A stretch of 59,105 bases of DNA from Cudoniella acicularis. Lineage: Eukaryota > Ascomycota > Leotiomycetes > Helotiales > Helotiaceae. The notes below the pieces were generated by a model. The model was not told the DNA's origin and made no database searches. It was given only the letters and a program-made list of their open reading frames with translations. The stretch lies in NCBI GenBank assembly GCA_013054445.1, contig JAAMPI010000153.1, positions 1 through 59,105 of the forward strand. The letters are read 5' to 3'. Of this stretch, positions 11,239 to 22,138 are shown piece by piece; positions within the stretch are counted from its first letter, which is position 1; each line of letters starts with the position of its first letter. The position numbers and the translations under genes were made by a program.

Positions 11239-12082
11239 TTACTTCAGTCTCTGCTCAACCGTCTTCCAGTTAATAACATCCCAGACTGCGCTGAAGTACT
11301 CGGCCTTTCGGTTCTGATATTGCAAATAGTATGCATGCTCCCAAGCATCAATACCCAACAACGGTGTATACTTTCCAACAACAGGATCTTGGTTGGCATA
11401 TGTGCGAATCTGAACTTGGCCAGTCTCGTTATCCTTAACCAACCAGGCCCAACCACTGCCTTGAATGCCAGCAAGTGCGGTGTTAAATTTGGTCTTGAAG
11501 GAGGAGAAGTCGCCGTAGCTGGCTTCGATTGCAGTCTGCATTTTACAATAATGTTAGCTATCAATCAATAACAACCTCTCCCACACATAATGGTAATATT
11601 GTGCACGGAAGGTATTGACATGTGCATTCATACCTTCACAGCACCAGTTGGTTCTCCACCCCCACCATTCTTGCTCGGCGCCAAATTCTCCCAAAACAAA
11701 GAGTGGTTGAGATGTCCACCACCATGGAAATTAATCAAAGGCTGCAGGGCAATTTGGCTAGCGATATCTTCCTTTGACACTGCGTTGGCGAGCTGTTCGG
11801 AGAAGGTATTGAAGCTGTTGACATATGTTTGGTGGTGGTTCTTGTAGTGAAGTTCCATAATTTTGCCCGAGATGGAGGGTTCGAGTGCGCCGAAGTCATC
11901 TGTGATCTCTCAATTAGTTATTTCGATGATAGGAAGAACGGAGGGGTTCTACATGGAAGATCCGGCAGTGTAGCTTTTCCACGGATAAAGCTTGTTGAAA
12001 CGGCAGAAGCAGCTCTCTTTGAAGCTCGAACTCTCAGCGCTGAGCGAGCAGCTGTGCTTGTGCGGAACAGTGTTGCAGACAT
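11239..12082 (-). CDS. SOD2: Mitochondrial Fe/Mn superoxide dismutase
   Basis: Converts superoxide to hydrogen peroxide in the mitochondrial matrix. Exons 12082-11953, 11899-11634 and 11535-11239 splice in frame to 230 aa, the usual length. The first about 35 residues are Arg/Ser/Ala-rich without acidic residues (MSATLFRTSTAARSALRVRA), a typical matrix presequence. The mature part begins KATLPDLPY. The four metal ligands are visible: His in LHYKNHHQTYV, His in GGGHLNHSLFW, and Asp and His in DAWEHAYYLQY. The GSGWAWLV signature is present. Introns (53 and 98 bp) have standard ends. The start at 12082 was chosen over an upstream in-frame ATG at 12169 because it places the presequence directly at the N-terminus. 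Confidence 0.95.
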
Positions 12083-12385
12083 GATTGTTTGATTGATGAA
12101 TTCTTGATGCAGAATCAAGGTTGTGGGTGACGTTGAAGCAATTGATAAAAGGGATGGGTTGCGGATCAATTGTTTCTGGGAGCTTGGACGGAAAGACCTC
12201 TGTCGTCACTGCCGAGGCCGTTTGCAGGGGTCAAACCTCCGACCTTCGCGATGCCCTCTCAGTCGCGTCCCCAACTTCCAACAATACACCAGAACAGACA
12301 ATTGATGCCTCCAACGTACGCCTTCACATATCGATAACAATCCTAAAATCTCTGTCATTCAATCAGGCAGAAAATAATAGACAAA
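12083..12385. promoter_or_regulatory. Divergent promoter of SOD2 and PSF3
   Basis: 303 bp between two divergently transcribed start codons. No clear TATA box seen. Contains no ORF with a domain. Confidence 0.5.
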
Positions 12386-13105
12386 ATGTCCTACTACGAC
12401 ATAGATGACATTCTCACTGATGCCCAAGTTCGCGCGACCCTCCCCCACTATCTTCACCATTTTCTAACAATCTGCCGCCCAGAAAGTCCCTATAACTATG
12501 CTCCGCGATGTGCCAAATTTGGGATACCTCGATAATAATCCAGGCCACACGCTCAAAGCCGGAACTACGCTATCTCTTCCCCTCGTACGTCAATTCCACA
12601 TCTCTTAATTATTTCTCAAAAATATCCTTACTCCCCAAACGCTGGCCCAACCCACACTAACATGCAAGTACCAGTGGCTCGCGGAAAACCTCGCAAGCAG
12701 CGAAGCAACCTCCGCCTACTTCTCCCTCGACATCCCGCCCTCACTCTCCCCCCGCGTCATGAACGCGCTCAAAGCCTCCCCCAAATCTGTCGATCTCCGC
12801 GCCCAAGCACAATATTTCTACTCTCTCGGCGCGCGAATACTAGAACTATTCGAAGAAGAAGAAGTATGCGATGTTTTAGTGGACAGTTGGAGAGCTAGGG
12901 CCGGGGAGGTGAGTGATTGTGCTGTTAATGCGGGGCATAAGGGGGGGTAGTGCGAAGGGGGCGAATACTGGAGGAGGAATTGGTGGCGGTGGTGATGTGG
13001 AGTTTTTGAGGGGGGTTGGATGAGAGTGAGAGGGATTTGTTTAGGGCACAGCATGATTGTTCGAAGGCGATGAGTAAGTGGATGGGGAGTGTTGGGAAGA
13101 GCTGA
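12386..13105 (+). CDS. PSF3: GINS complex subunit PSF3 (two apparent homopolymer indels)
   Basis: GINS is part of the CMG replicative helicase; PSF3 acts in the nucleus with SLD5, PSF1 and PSF2. Exon 1 (12386-12427) encodes MSYYDIDDILTDAQ. Exon 2 (12483-12584) encodes KVPITMLRDVPNLGYLDNN and GHTLKAGTTLSLPL. Exon 3 starts at 12675 with WLAENLASSEA and contains SPRVMNALKASPKSVDLRA and YSLGARILELFEEEE, all hallmarks of the family. The frame breaks twice inside G runs: a G7 at 12941-12947 and a G6 at 13010-13015. Removing one G from each gives DVEFLRG, LDESERDLFRAQHD and a natural stop at 13103-13105 (about 190 aa). PSF3 is essential in yeast, so sequencing error is the better explanation. The first intron has an unusual GTTCGC donor. 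Confidence 0.9.
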
Positions 13106-14246
13106 GGGGATTATTTCGGGTTGTGAAGGTGCTTTGGATAAGAGATGAATAACGATTTGTGAACAACTATACGTGGGACGACATATCACATTTTAAGGTA
13201 GGGTTATTGGACGAAAAGGATGGCATGATACCAGGCGTAAAGAGTAATATTCAGCTCGCTGAGTACTTGAGCATTTCTAATTTGGGAATCAAGAGTGAAT
13301 TCTCCATCAACCAATTTCTCAAAAAACTTGTCCTTTACAATCGAGCCGCAATGCACCCCTTATATAATTCTCCATTGCAACACTCTATCCTATACTCATC
13401 AACTCTCTTTCTCATCGTCTCTTTTATTCTTCATTAACTTCCCAAACTCTACATAAAAGATCCGACATGTATCAAAGCTAGGCACATACTTTTACCAAGA
13501 GCTAGCTTCTAAGCACTCTTCAAAAAGACCCGAATACTAAAGTACAATCAAGGTAGAAAAGCGGATTGTCAACGAAGAGCACGGCATGCCATACGGAATG
13601 AGCCCGAAGCTCAATTTTTAAGTGAAGTGATCACTTCCGGGGTGCAGGAGGCAATTCAATTAGTTATAAGGGAGTCGTTTCTTAATTGTAAAAATCAAAT
13701 TTGTTTAGAATTGGATGTCGAGTTTTTGAAAATAGGGGTTCAGGAAGGTGTGCGCTGTAGTTTTGCGGGTTCCCCCTCCCCTCCCCCCCTGAAAACTAGC
13801 CTGTAATCCAGTGATAGCGCTGATAACCGGCGAAAGGTGTGCTGAACCGCGCATTCTTTACTGCGGTCTGTGCTACGTATACCTCCCATAACACTTCAAA
13901 AAGCAAACACTATATGCCAATAAGATGTTCTTAGAGGTCATACCATACGCTTTGTATACTCTTTTCATCTTATTTGAGCCGCTTGCGTAGTCTTTTGAGT
14001 TGTTAGTTTTTTGATTGTTTTCAAGTGTTTTGTGCGATTTTGAGGCGACTAGCAGCAGGCCTGACGTTCAGCTGGCAACGAAAATCTTGAGCGAAGAATT
14101 TATGATGCATTCAAGCAAAAAAATTTCTAGCAATACTCATTTGACTAGCAACTTGTTCCAATATTAGTATTAATCATTCTATAAGATCTTTCTCCACCCT
14201 CTTCCACCAAAATTAAAACTCCTCGTCAAGTGACCAAATATCCATT
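13106..14246. other. Intergenic region at the edge of the repeat island
   Basis: No gene supported. Base composition becomes AT-rich. A 14 bp perfect palindrome GAAGTGATCACTTC lies near 13625-13638, and a C-rich run lies near 13770-13788. Confidence 0.5.
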
Positions 14247-15830
14247 TCAACTATACAACTGACCCTCGACCGGTGCAGACACGTCCCCTGATGAAATAAT
14301 ACAACGTCCAATCCCTATTTGTGGATCCACAGAACCATCAAGCACACCCCATTGTACTGATAATAAGCCTACACTCCCTTCTTCGAGAGGAAGATGGCAA
14401 GCCACACTAATAAATGCGCTAAACGATCCTACCATAGGAATACCTGGGTGCAGTTTTCGGAAGCCAAGAGCTATTGGGAATATTAGAAGCGGAAAGCTGA
14501 CAGCCAGTGCGCAGACAATAGCAAGAAGTGAGTAATTTAACGCCAATCCGGAAGCCTCCAATTCATAGTTGGGTAACGAATCTACAAATGAATTATCGAC
14601 TGTATCTTTGCTGTCATTACATAGAATCCTATTGGCGGCCCAGTCGTAGTTCGCAATATTCGCCACAAACAAACTCGACGACACCAAATAGTGCAATGCC
14701 ATCATAATGAGCATAAGTGGCAAGGAGTATTTATATAGTAGTTACAGGAAATAGGTGCTCTTTTGTTGTCCTTCCGGAATAGTTGTCCGAAGCCTGATCT
14801 GTTTCTGCCCGATCTTATGCCCTTAACATATTGGTAATGATATTGCTTATCAGTAAATATCCGATAGAGAGCACTAACTGAGTGGTGTTAGCAAGTAAGA
14901 TAAGCTTAAACGGGTTGTGGTGCGGCTTCACTGAGACTGGCTGCCCGTCGTAATCGCTGCTTATAACGGTTGTGGATGCAGATGGTTCTCCGAATCCCAG
15001 GTCCCAGATTGACCAACTTCCTTCTTCAATGATCATAGCATTCTCTTTAACGTAGATGAGCCCTATGTCAAACATTCCAGCTGCAGTTACGAAGAATAGT
15101 ATGCACCTATTTGATGTTAGAAGCAGAAAAACGTGGGATTTACCATTGCCACCTACACCGAGACAGAAAACATACATTTTGAATCAGAAAGACAAGAGCG
15201 CTAATGCTTTTGGGTACTAGCATAAGCCACATTTTCTTTGAATAGCCATCTTTCTCGACTAGTGTATTTATCGATACTGCGTAGACCGGAAGTAGTAAAG
15301 TCGTCATCTGCCAAGGATGAGGCTATTCCATCTCCGAGTGTAATCAAAGATGGCTTTGTGAATCGTAGTACCATGAAAATCATGACGACACATTTAATAA
15401 TATTTGCGACGACAACCCCTATTAGTAATCCCGAGTTGAATATTATTTAGCATTCGATTTCTTCGGCTTCCTAAGCCCAACAATCAGTTATAGTATAGTT
15501 CTGATTGTACACGGTAGTGTTCCAGATCAGCGACAATGTAAGATCTATGAGTGAGCTGTTCTCTGATGCCGTAGACATCTGCGAGAACACGAAGCTTTGT
15601 GCTTGGCCTGAAATTTCGTCGCTAACGCTTTGTAGTACTCCGTCGTACCGATGTTTTCCAAGTGCCCTAAAGCAGCTTGCGTCTTCACCAATTCGGCGAT
15701 TGCTTATGCCTTTTCGAAATCCCTTTCTAATGGTACAAATGCCCCTGAGTCCACCAAGGCATCTAGATCATACTAAAGCCATGTGCTTTTTTGGAAATTT
15801 ACTGACGGGAATCCGGTAAGGTAGTCTGGC
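14247..15830 (-). pseudogene. DUF6536-type membrane protein pseudogene (RIP-like stops, frameshift)
   Basis: Remnant of a large fungal multi-pass protein of the DUF6536 family, function unknown. Recognisable pieces in order: IIFNSGLLIGVVVANIIK then FTKPSLITLGDGIASSLADD; PHHNPFKLILLANTTQLVL; KSTYFL-stop-LLYKYSLPLML; GFRKLHPGIPMVGSFSAFIS followed by ACHLPLEE; and a C-terminal GDVSAPVEGQLYS. In-frame stops occur at 15471-15473, 15447-15449 and 14742-14744. The last falls where I would expect Gln before an L-P-Y-K-Y motif, so CAA to TAA plus Pro to Leu. A frameshift lies near 14815. The N-terminal third is unrecognisable. C-to-T type changes and the adjacent AT-rich repeat suggest RIP. Alternatively it is a RIP-damaged duplicate of an intact copy elsewhere. 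Confidence 0.78.
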
Positions 15831-15899
15831 GTGATAATGAGTGCTACAGGCGCAGTAATAATCGCTAGAGATTGAGATATTACTGAATTGTATCTGCTA

Positions 15900-16430
15900 T
15901 AGTATTATTAAAGCAGAATATGCTTTGGCATAACCGATGACTTATATAAAGTGAAGTAGAATAGATGATAAAAGAAGTAAAATATGACCGAACTTATAGG
16001 AATCAAGAAAACAATTTAATATAAAATAAACCCGTAAAACTTATATATAGTTTATATCTTAGAATTAATTTAGATCTTAATCGACTATCCTATTACTTTA
16101 AGCGGCTATAGATATATATTAGATATTATTTTTAAAGCTTAAAACTTTATAATTATATATATTATTTTAAAATTTTAAACTTTATAGTTATATATATTTT
16201 TAAGGTTTAAAACTTTATAGTTATATATTTATTTTTAAAGTTTAGAACTCTATAATTATATATTTATTTTTAAAGTTTAAAACTCTATAGTTATATATAT
16301 TTTTAAGGTTTAAAACTTTATAGTTATATATTTATTTTTAGAGTTTTAAACTTTATAATTATATATTTATTTTTAAAGTTTAAAACTCTATAGTTATATA
16401 TATTTTTTAGAGTTTAAAATTATAAAAAAG
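15900..16430. repeat. AT-rich tandem repeat tract
   Basis: From about 16125 to 16415 a unit of roughly 30-38 bp recurs at least seven times: GTTTAAAACTCTATAG then TTATATATATTTTTAAAG, with variants. The flanking 15900-16125 is also AT-rich and shows no coding potential. It looks like a minisatellite within RIP-depleted DNA. Confidence 0.8.
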
Positions 16431-16860
16431 AGGCGTTAGTAAATAAAGAAGTCACGTATAAGAAGAAAAGGTTTTAGTTATAAAACTAATCTCTAGCCTC
16501 GAGAGATCTAGAGAAGCCTTCTTTTTATTAACTATCTACTACTAATAGAGGTCTAATACTAAGGCCTAATGATGATTAGTAATCAATAGTATTATCTGAT
16601 ATCCTATACCACGTATTAAGAGCCTAGAACTATGATCCTGGATGTCGGAGGTTTACTACCGACATTATTCCGGACATCCGACGGCTACCTAAGCTATGTG
16701 ATAGGCGCCACCTAGCAGGTAAGCGAACCACATCATATATACATATATTTAAAGTTTAAAACTAGATAATTATTAAAATATTATCTTAACTTATTTAAGA
16801 TACAAGATACCTTAACTAGTAACTAAGGCTAGCTTTAGAGCCGTGTCTATAGCTTACTAC

Positions 16861-17127
16861 TGTTACAGCTCTGCAAAGGCACTAGGGCCCTGACGTCACG
16901 TGGGGACGTATTTGCAAGAAGGTGCTGATATTACGAAGAAACTAAGCTAAGGAGAGAAGAAGGAAGAGGTGGCCCCGAAGGGGCCTTATATANAGGAGGT
17001 GAGTGCTGGCAAGCGAGGGCACGTGATAAGGGGTTAGGGGCTGCGTCGCAGCCTCCTGTCGCATATAGCGCCACACTGNCTGAGTCTCCTTAGTCGCAAG
17101 ACTGTGCGTTAAACCAGGTCTGTGACA
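16861..17127 (+). mobile_element. Solo LTR, family A copy 1
   Basis: 267 bp beginning TGTTACAGCTCTGCAAAGGC and ending AACCAGGTCTGTGACA (TG...CA, short terminal inversion TGTTACAG/CTGTGACA). The same sequence recurs in opposite orientation at 46957-47181, which defines its ends independently. No matching 5 bp target duplication is seen (ACTAC before, CTAAG after). Two ambiguous bases (16993, 17079) suggest a collapsed multicopy repeat. Confidence 0.75.
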
Positions 17128-17247
17128 CTAAGAGTCGCAGTTCTACGGAAGCCACGTAGCCTGCATGTGTACTAACAGCCACCAATTTCTAACAGGCCTA
17201 TGTCGAAGGCTGATATTAGTTGTACTAACCTCTTTGGGATACCGAAG

Positions 17248-17663
17248 TGTCACGAATCAGCGTCACGTGCAGGCCTAGGCCTGAGGCTCGGCTACCGCCA
17301 GTGCGGATAGCACAGAGAACCAGGGTCCTAAGTCACGGGGTCACGTGATCAGTCACGGGACCTAAGCAAGGCCGACGGAGTCGACTTCTAGGGTCGACAG
17401 GATCGACGGTCGACCACGTCGACTTTATAGTTTGGGAATCTATATAAGCAGAGAGATTTCCTTACTAGATAGGAGCTTCGTGCTTAACTTACTTTAGCAA
17501 TATTATATCATACTTTGATTATCCTTGCTTGTAACGTGCTAAGCTTCCACGCATAGTAACCACCAGAGATCGCCTTGCCCACACTTCTATACTACCAATC
17601 CGACAGACACCCTACTTGCCTAGTAGCAAGGGTTATTAGTTAAGTAGACCCGTATCCGTTACA
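17248..17663 (+). mobile_element. Solo LTR with perfect 5 bp target site duplication
   Basis: 416 bp starting TGTCACGAATCAGCG and ending TATCCGTTACA. Both flanks read CGAAG (17243-17247 and 17664-17668), a perfect 5 bp duplication typical of LTR retrotransposons. A TATATAAG box near 17440 followed by GCAGAGAG looks like an LTR promoter. No internal retroelement sequence is attached, so it is probably a solo LTR left by recombination. Confidence 0.75.
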
Positions 17664-17819
17664 CGAAGCCGCACCACGACTACTTCGTAATAACCGCATT
17701 ATGGTGTAACATCAGTCTCACGGTATATTACTACAAGGAAAAGGCATTTTTCTGAACCCTGTGTGAAATTTTGTGTCGTTTAAAATATCTGTCTCAAATA
17801 ACGCTATTTTTTGTGTAAC

Positions 17820-19184
17820 CATAATATCCGAAACTCAATTCGGGTCCCTTGGCATCCCTGCCCATCTAAGAACTCTCGCTCTACCAGACATTATGTCAGA
17901 ATGGGCTGGCTTGATCCCGATCACTTTCCACCTGGCTGGTTAAAACTTCGACTACCAACTCACGGGAGAGATTTCTCTCATAGGGCGCCTGTTTATCGGC
18001 ATTTTCCCTCGCTTGGAAGTGTTCAATCGGATTTCTCAACTCCTAGACCGAGAGTTTATCTTCACTGAGAGGGCTTCTGTGAGCGGAGGTGCTGGTGTAG
18101 AGGTTTGGGGTAGTCTCTTTTCGTCTGTGAATGGTGCTGCGGCTGCAATCCTTAATTCCTTCGTGCTGAGAAAACTCACGCCGAAGCGAACCGTGGTCGA
18201 GGATCTACCCTTTGAGGTGCCAGAGAAGAATGATGACACAAAATCCACTTCCACGAGCGAGTCTATATCTTCCTCAAACTCGGTGCTCCCTATTGTCCGG
18301 CCCCAAGGCTAACAGCCCATTCCAGCCCATCCCAAAACAAGAATTGAAGCGCCACCAAACCCTCCACGTCCTCCTCTTCTCAAGAAACGTCCAAAACCAA
18401 CATACCTCCAACACAAACTCGAGGCACTGCATTCCTTCCTCCTCCCCCGCCGCAGAAATCATCCGTCTCCTCTCTCTCCTCAGCTGTACTATCATCCTCT
18501 CCCTCTCCGGCCTCTCCGGCACCGCCGCCGCCGTCCTCACCAGCTGCATCTCCAACCTCCTCTCGCTGCTCATCTCCCTCCCGCGGCCCGTCACTCTGCT
18601 GGGGAACAACCTCAAAAGCAGTCAGAATTTCGGCAGCATGCTGTTCGGGGTGCACCAGAACTGCTCAACATGGTATCTCTACGCCGGCGACCGCGGCGTC
18701 GTCGACGGCGTCGTCAACAAGCCCATGCTCGTCAGGGCGCACGCCAGAAAGACGGTTCGCGCATATGGGCGGTGGTTTGGTTGCGTGCATGTGGTGTAAC
18801 TGCTGGCGATGACGTGTGTGGGCGCGCAGAAGGGGTGGGATGGCGTGGCGATGGTGATGGCGATGCTGCTGGATTTCGTGTTTGGTCTTGCGCTGTATAA
18901 CCATCACTTCATCGTAAGGGGGTTTCTGAGGGAGCAGGGAGTACATGTTAAAGCTCGGACGCTGGAGTTCACAGGCAGGAAGTCGATGATTGCGGCGGTG
19001 CATGCGTATAGTGGGGAGTCGGAAGGTTAGGTGGATGAATGATATTCTGGCGCCGGATGTGGCGAGGAATGCTATACTGGAGCGAGTTTGCGCGGGAGAA
19101 ATGGCGGCGGCTTCGAGACAGGAGAGGTTGGCGATTCGAGGACTGGAAATGCTTAGGGCTGAATTTCCGTTGACGGGGTTGTAG
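17820..19184 (+). pseudogene. Broken gene for an unnamed fungal membrane protein
   Basis: No named family. Pieces occur in shifting frames: GWLDPDHFPPGWL, then FPRLEVFNRISQLLDREF and GSLFSSVNGAAAAILNSF. A hydrophobic segment follows (EIIRLLSLLSCTIILSLSG), then STWYLYAGDRGVVDGVVNK, QKGWDGVAMVMAMLLDFVF, VKARTLEFTGRKSMIAA, and finally WMNDILAPDVARNAILERV with a stop at 19182-19184. The frame is lost at about 17910, 17945 (extra A in A4), between 18250 and 18420, and at 19027 (extra T). TAA at 18797-18799 stands in HVV-stop-LLAMTCVGAQ, where Gln would fit. GC content is like that of intact genes, so some indels may be sequencing errors, but the nonsense codon is not explained that way. Confidence 0.65.
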
Positions 19185-19916
19185 AGATGCACAATTAACG
19201 GATGCATCTTATCAAATCTCTGATCATTTGGTGTTTTTTATTACTCGTCTAGATGAGTCCGATGTATGTTATGTGCTTTCATCCTATCTGCCGCAAGGCC
19301 ATGCGATAATGATTGGTGGTTTGTTTACATCCCCCATAATTAGTCGCATATGTGCTTCCGCCGATTATATAGCCTCGTATCATATTTCACATCACAAAAC
19401 ACACTTTCTGACATAAGGGTAAGGTAAAGACTAGTGTAGGTTTGTAATTCTCGTTCGGTTCATTCATTCAATCTACATCCTACATTCCATCTCATCTCAT
19501 CTCACGTACAGGACTAAAAAAGTAACCTGGTAGTAAAATAGGAAGGGTATAATTCGCGTCGTCGTCTGTCCTCCACCTCGATCCAGAGGCATCCTGTGGA
19601 CTGTCTTTCTGACGGAGCTTACATTGGCCCCGGCAAGTGCATCGATCGGAGCGATCCACATTTTTAAGTAGCTTTACAGTAATTCAACTCATTAAATCCA
19701 CGATAACAATGGCCATGTCTACTTGCAATGATATGATTCCGGACTTGCCCAACTAAAGTGCAGCGTAGATATTGCCTAGACTTGCATGAATGATACTACA
19801 CTGGACTTCATTTCCCGCTCTATGGCACAACCTTGCTATTAAGATAATTGTATCTTGTCTGATATAGTAGCATGTTGGTAAGGAGAGCTAGACGTTAATA
19901 TCCCCTCAGATTTGTA
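19185..19916. other. Intergenic DNA left of the Tc1/mariner element
   Basis: No ORF with a domain. Increasingly AT-rich towards the element. The TA at 19915-19916 is the left target dinucleotide of the transposon. Confidence 0.5.
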
Positions 19917-20149
19917 AGAGTTATGCTCATTACTCACGGACCCATTTTTTAAGCGATCCCCACCAAAATTCGACCAAACTTACCAACTATATAATTATAT
20001 ATCTATTTAACTACTAAGTATAAAAAATAAATAAANTTATTCTATAATTACGTTTTAGATAGAGATTAATTAAAAACTAGCGATCTATTTTTATTAATTA
20101 TTTTCGTAGAGTATACTAAGCTTAAAGTAAGGTGTTTTTTACCCCTAAT

Positions 20150-20360
20150 TCTTAAGCGAGCCTATACAATAGGAGGCTACACAATAAGAGACACAATAGA
20201 ACCCTTTTCTATTGTCTTTATAATACTACGAGCCTATATAATATAAGACTATATAATAAGAGACACAATAGAACCCTTTTCTATTGTCTTTATAATACTA
20301 CGAGCCTCTATAATAGGAGATACAATAGAACCCTTTTCTATTATCTTTATAAACCACAAG
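20150..20360. repeat. Subterminal tandem repeat inside the Tc1/mariner element
   Basis: About three copies of a 57-72 bp unit containing ACAATAGAACCCTTTTCTAT followed by TGT. That stretch is itself a hairpin (ACAATAGA...TCTATTGT) and is followed by CTTTATAATACTACGAGCCT. Repeated hairpins next to a TIR could be transposase binding sites or a fold-back structure. Confidence 0.75.
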
Positions 20361-20529
20361 CTTATATTTAGTATCTTTTCTTTTTCTCTTTATAATTATA
20401 TCTTAAAGATCACAATTTTATCAAAATAGCGCCTCTAATCGCTCCTATACTAAAGCTCGACCCTCCTTCGTATAACACAGATCTCTTTAGCCCTCCCCTA
20501 TAAAAGATCCTATATAGAGAGGTTACTAA

Positions 20530-21560
20530 TAGTGTAAGATCAAGAATCAGAGGTTGGAAGGCCGTAGGATAGTCTTAATATAAAATCATTAAAGAAACAA
20601 AGCTCCCTACTACTATGATCAAAAGAATCCTTAAAGCCGAATCCTCTTACCGTGGCCGTAAAGGCAAAAAGTTCAAGCCGACTCTCCTTACTACGCGTCA
20701 CGTCTCTCAAATCATTTGACATATCACTAAGTCATATAATAGCCGTAAACTTACTTAGTATCAAGTTAAATCTGAGCTCGGAATTGAAGCCTCTACGAAT
20801 ACTATTCGTTATACGTTAAAGAACCTAGGCTTCTGCCGGTATATCGCCTGTCTAAGGCCGTCTATATTAAAGGCCGCTACGAAGAAAAGACTTGCTTTTA
20901 CGAAGCAATACCGCTGGTAGGGAACTTCGGATTATACTATAGAACAATATAGTGATCAGAGGAAGGTTATTTAGTCGGATGAGTGTATCTTTAAGACAGG
21001 AAAGGTTAGAAGAGTATAGTTTACTTAGAGGCTAGGGAGCGGCATTACGAGACGTGTATTAAGTCGATCTACAGGTCTGGAAGGAACACGATAATAATCT
21101 AGGGCGCGCTAGGCTAGGACTAGAAATCCCCCCTCGTGTTTATCTAGAAGCTTAAGCACATAAAATAGGTATGTTCGAAGGCATATCTATAGTAAGTCTT
21201 AGAGGCAGTGATCTTCCCTTAATAGGAGACTTTAGGAGATGAGAAAAACAGGTATATCTTTATAGAAGATAGGGTAAAAGTATATAAAGGCTACGCGAGA
21301 CTTCTAAAATTAAATATAGGAATCAGAGGATTTAATTAGCTACTATTATCACTAGATTTAAATCCTATTAAAAAAGTCTGGCGTTAGATAAAAGAAGAGC
21401 TTAAAAAGCTGCTATATATACCGACTATAATCGAGAATTTAAAGCGGGAAATACAAATTCTCTAGGATAGAATAGATCTAAAAGACTTTAGGTAATATAC
21501 TAAACGTCTTACTTATAAAATAGAAGACGTTATTATAGTCTAGGGGAGAGTAACTATTTG
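20530..21560 (+). pseudogene. Tc1/mariner transposase pseudogene (RIP-type decay)
   Basis: DDE transposase remnant, largely in one frame with more than a dozen stops. Landmarks: HTH part SSYRGRKGKKFKPTLLTTRH; SELGIEASTNTIRYTLKNLG; first catalytic Asp in SDECIFKTGK; second in FIEDRVKVYKGYARL; third region LDLNPIKKVWR. In relatives I recall EDGAKVHKG and PDLNPIEKVW, so the third acid has become Lys (GAG/GAA to AAG/AAA). Most stops lie where Trp or Gln is expected. All changes are C-to-T or G-to-A, as in RIP. It cannot make active transposase. Confidence 0.85.
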
Positions 21561-22138
21561 TTAAGGAGTTAGTTAAAAAGGGGGCTAAATAATTAAATAT
21601 TTTAAGCGCTAGGCGTTCGTATAAATAAAATCAGAAAAATAACTGATTAACTTTAGGTTAGTGTAATTAAACAAAAAGTTAGTCCTTAGAATATGTTTAA
21701 TTTTAATTACGTGGCTATTTTGTTATTTTTATTAAAAGGAGGGTAAAAGGCCGAATTTTAGTCGGGATCGCTTAAAAAAAGGGTCCGTGAGTAATATGCA
21801 TAACTCTTACAAGGTTCTATATTAGGTTTCGAATTTAGAATATAGAATGATATTCGGAGGCCCCTCCCGCGTCTATAGTTATCTTACCTGAAAGCTATTA
21901 CCTGACAAATTCGAACATTATCTTATAATATTTTGTTCCTTTCTTACTCTACCAAACACTACATAATACGCATAATGTTCATAATGCCTATAAAAACTTC
22001 AATTCAAACTCAGCCATGTCGGTGGGCAGTTTTTAACAAATCTAAGGAAATAAATTAAACGGAAGCCCATTTAAGACCGTATTGAATCATTTGTGCGGCA
22101 CCATACATGCAACTGAATTCCTCTTCCTTTAAATGAGT

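Larger units (their letters stand above)
19917..21807 (+). mobile_element. Complete but dead Tc1/mariner element with long TIRs
   Basis: 1,891 bp element. Terminal inverted repeats of about 57 bp: left begins AGAGTTATGCTCATTACTCA (19917), right, read inward, AGAGTTATGCATATTACTCA (from 21807). Both continue CGGACCC, a T-run, AAGCGATCCC and AAAATTCG. It is flanked by TA (19915-19916 and 21808-21809). The surrounding TTG-TA-CAA suggests insertion into a palindromic TTGTACAA site. Between the TIRs lie a tandem repeat (20150-20360) and a transposase reading rightwards (20530-21560) that is full of stops. An ambiguous base is at 20036. Confidence 0.88.

Noticed and set aside
13106..13437. 92-codon ORF (MNNYTWDDISHFKV...) after PSF3
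   Set aside because: No domain, AT-rich, no conserved features; treated as intergenic.
16125..16430. Possible CRISPR-like array
   Set aside because: Repeats are AT-rich, adjacent and without unique spacers, and the host is a eukaryote; it is a minisatellite.
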